The position numbers and the translations under genes were made by a program. Of a stretch of 6,014 nt of DNA, positions 5,135-6,014 are shown piece by piece. Numbering within the stretch: the first letter of the stretch is position 1; each line of letters opens with the position of its first letter. The notes beneath the pieces were generated by a model. It made no database searches. It saw nothing but the letters and a program-made list of their open reading frames with translations, and had not been told where the DNA came from. The stretch comes from Candidatus Aminicenantota bacterium (GTDB lineage: Bacteria; Acidobacteriota; Aminicenantia; Aminicenantales; Saccharicenantaceae): the NCBI GenBank assembly GCA_011048485.1, contig DSDX01000293.1, positions 1-6,014 on the forward strand, in the 5' to 3' direction.

Positions 5135-6014
5135 CTATTTCAGCATCGGGACTTTAATGCCGTTCTTCTTGGCGCAGGCGATGGCCTCGGGGTAGCCGGC
5201 GTCGGCGTGGCGGGCGACACCCAGGCCCGGGTCGACCGTCAGCACCCGCTCGAGCCGGCGGCCCATCATGGCCGTCCCGTCGGCGACGATGACCATACCG
5301 GCGTGGATCGAGAGGCCGATGCCGACCCCGCCGCCGTGGTGCACGGAGACCCACGAGGCCCCGCTCACGGCGTTGAGAAGGGCGTTGAGGACGGGCCAGT
5401 CGGCGATGGCGTCCGATCCGTCGCGCATGCCCTCGGTCTCGCGGTTGGGCGAGGCGACCGAGCCCGTGTCGAGGTGGTCGCGCCCGATGACGATGGGCGC
5501 GCTGATCTTGCCGGTCTTGACCATCCGGTTGATGAGGGCCCCGAACCGGGCCCTCTCCCCGTAGCCGAGCCAGCAGATGCGCGACGGCAGGCCCTGAAAC
5601 TTGACCTGGCTCCGGGCCTTGCGGATCCACCGGGCCAGGGCCTCGTCCTCGGGGAACGCCTTGAGCACGGCCTCGTCGGTGGCATAGATGTCCCGGGGTT
5701 TCCCGGACAAAGCCGCCCAGCGGAACGGCCCCTTGCCGAGGCAGAACAAGGGCCGGATGTACTCGGGCACGAAGCCGGGGATGTCGAAGGCCTTGGCCAC
5801 GCCCGCTTTCACGGCCTGGCCGCGGATGTTGTTGCCGTAGTCGAAGGACCTGGCGCCCCGCTTCTGGAACTCCAGCATGGCCTCGACGTGGGCGGCCATG
5901 GCGGCGTAGGAGCGGCGCTTATAATCGGCCGGGTCCTTCGCCCGGAGAGCCAGGGCGTCCTCGTACGGGAGCCCGTTCGGGACGTAGCCGTTGAGCTCGT
6001 CGTGGGCCGAGGTC
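5135..6014 (-). CDS. hutU: Urocanate hydratase (urocanase), C-terminal half; 5' end beyond window
   Basis: About 292 codons are visible, open to the right edge and ending in TAG at 5135-5137; the full enzyme is usually around 550 or more residues. HutU adds water to urocanate to give 4-imidazolone-5-propionate, the second step of histidine breakdown, using tightly bound NAD+ as an electrophile in the cytoplasm. The urocanase signature FQGLPSRICW is at 5570-5599, with the conserved Cys at 5573-5575. Also seen are TSAHDELNGYVP near the right edge, FDYGNNIRGQA, the IGRDHLDTGSVASPNRET segment, and GGGVGIGLSIHAG near the C-terminus. The ATG at 5899 is internal, since conserved urocanase sequence continues upstream of it. 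The gene looks intact in the part shown. Its neighbours on the right are unknown; the cluster on its left is separated by 176 bp and is probably a different transcription unit. Confidence 0.95.
   Translation of the reverse strand, partial: TSAHDELNGYVPNGLPYEDALALRAKDPADYKRRSYAAMAAHVEAMLEFQKRGARSFDYGNNIRGQAVKAGVAKAFDIPGFVPEYIRPLFCLGKGPFRWAALSGKPRDIYATDEAVLKAFPEDEALARWIRKARSQVKFQGLPSRICWLGYGERARFGALINRMVKTGKISAPIVIGRDHLDTGSVASPNRETEGMRDGSDAIADWPVLNALLNAVSGASWVSVHHGGGVGIGLSIHAGMVIVADGTAMMGRRLERVLTVDPGLGVARHADAGYPEAIACAKKNGIKVPMLK

Overview
The window is very GC-rich and gene-dense, with mostly good Shine-Dalgarno (SD) sites and short spacers. It looks like a chromosomal piece of a Gram-negative-type bacterium. 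The mix of a BNR/Asp-box propeller protein, a plant/cyanobacterial-like GlgC, a hut gene and small exported proteins with periplasmic-type partners would suit an Acidobacteriota/Aminicenantes-like genome. That placement is an impression from gene style, not a demonstrated assignment. No RNA genes, CRISPR arrays, insertion sequences or phage genes were seen.

Layout. On the + strand, positions 1-425 hold the 3' end of a BNR/Asp-box (VPS10/sortilin-like) beta-propeller gene. It is followed after 10 bp by a complete glgC (436-1710, ADP-glucose pyrophosphorylase). The rest is on the - strand. Reading right to left, the 3' part of hutU (urocanate hydratase) runs off the right edge and stops at 5135. 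A 176-bp intergenic region follows, and then a compact five-gene cluster: a 72-aa secreted four-cysteine protein (4740-4958), a secreted NHL-type beta-propeller (3643-4650), a secreted thioredoxin-like CxxC protein (3176-3646), an ABC-2-type permease (2466-3203) and its ATPase (1733-2443). The cluster converges on glgC with only 22 bp between the stop codons.

The most interesting part is this cluster and its control region. Just upstream of the small-protein gene on the - strand lies TGGCACG-N4-TTGCT, a full match to the sigma-54 -24/-12 consensus. It is placed so that the predicted start site leaves a ~16-nt leader carrying the SD. A helically phased 9-bp direct repeat lies at about -37 to -56. 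A strong GC hairpin between the small gene and the propeller gene could let the small protein be made in excess over the rest. The four downstream genes are tightly coupled (4-nt GTGA overlap, 28-nt overlap, 22-nt gap).

A reasonable model is a sigma-54-activated envelope system. In it, a disulfide-braced small exported protein works with a periplasmic propeller, a thiol-disulfide protein and a dedicated ABC transporter. The function is unknown. The layout resembles, by analogy only, Bacteroidetes loci that pair small secreted peptides with 6-bladed propellers, and systems such as NosDFY or Ccm in which an ABC transporter serves periplasmic partners.
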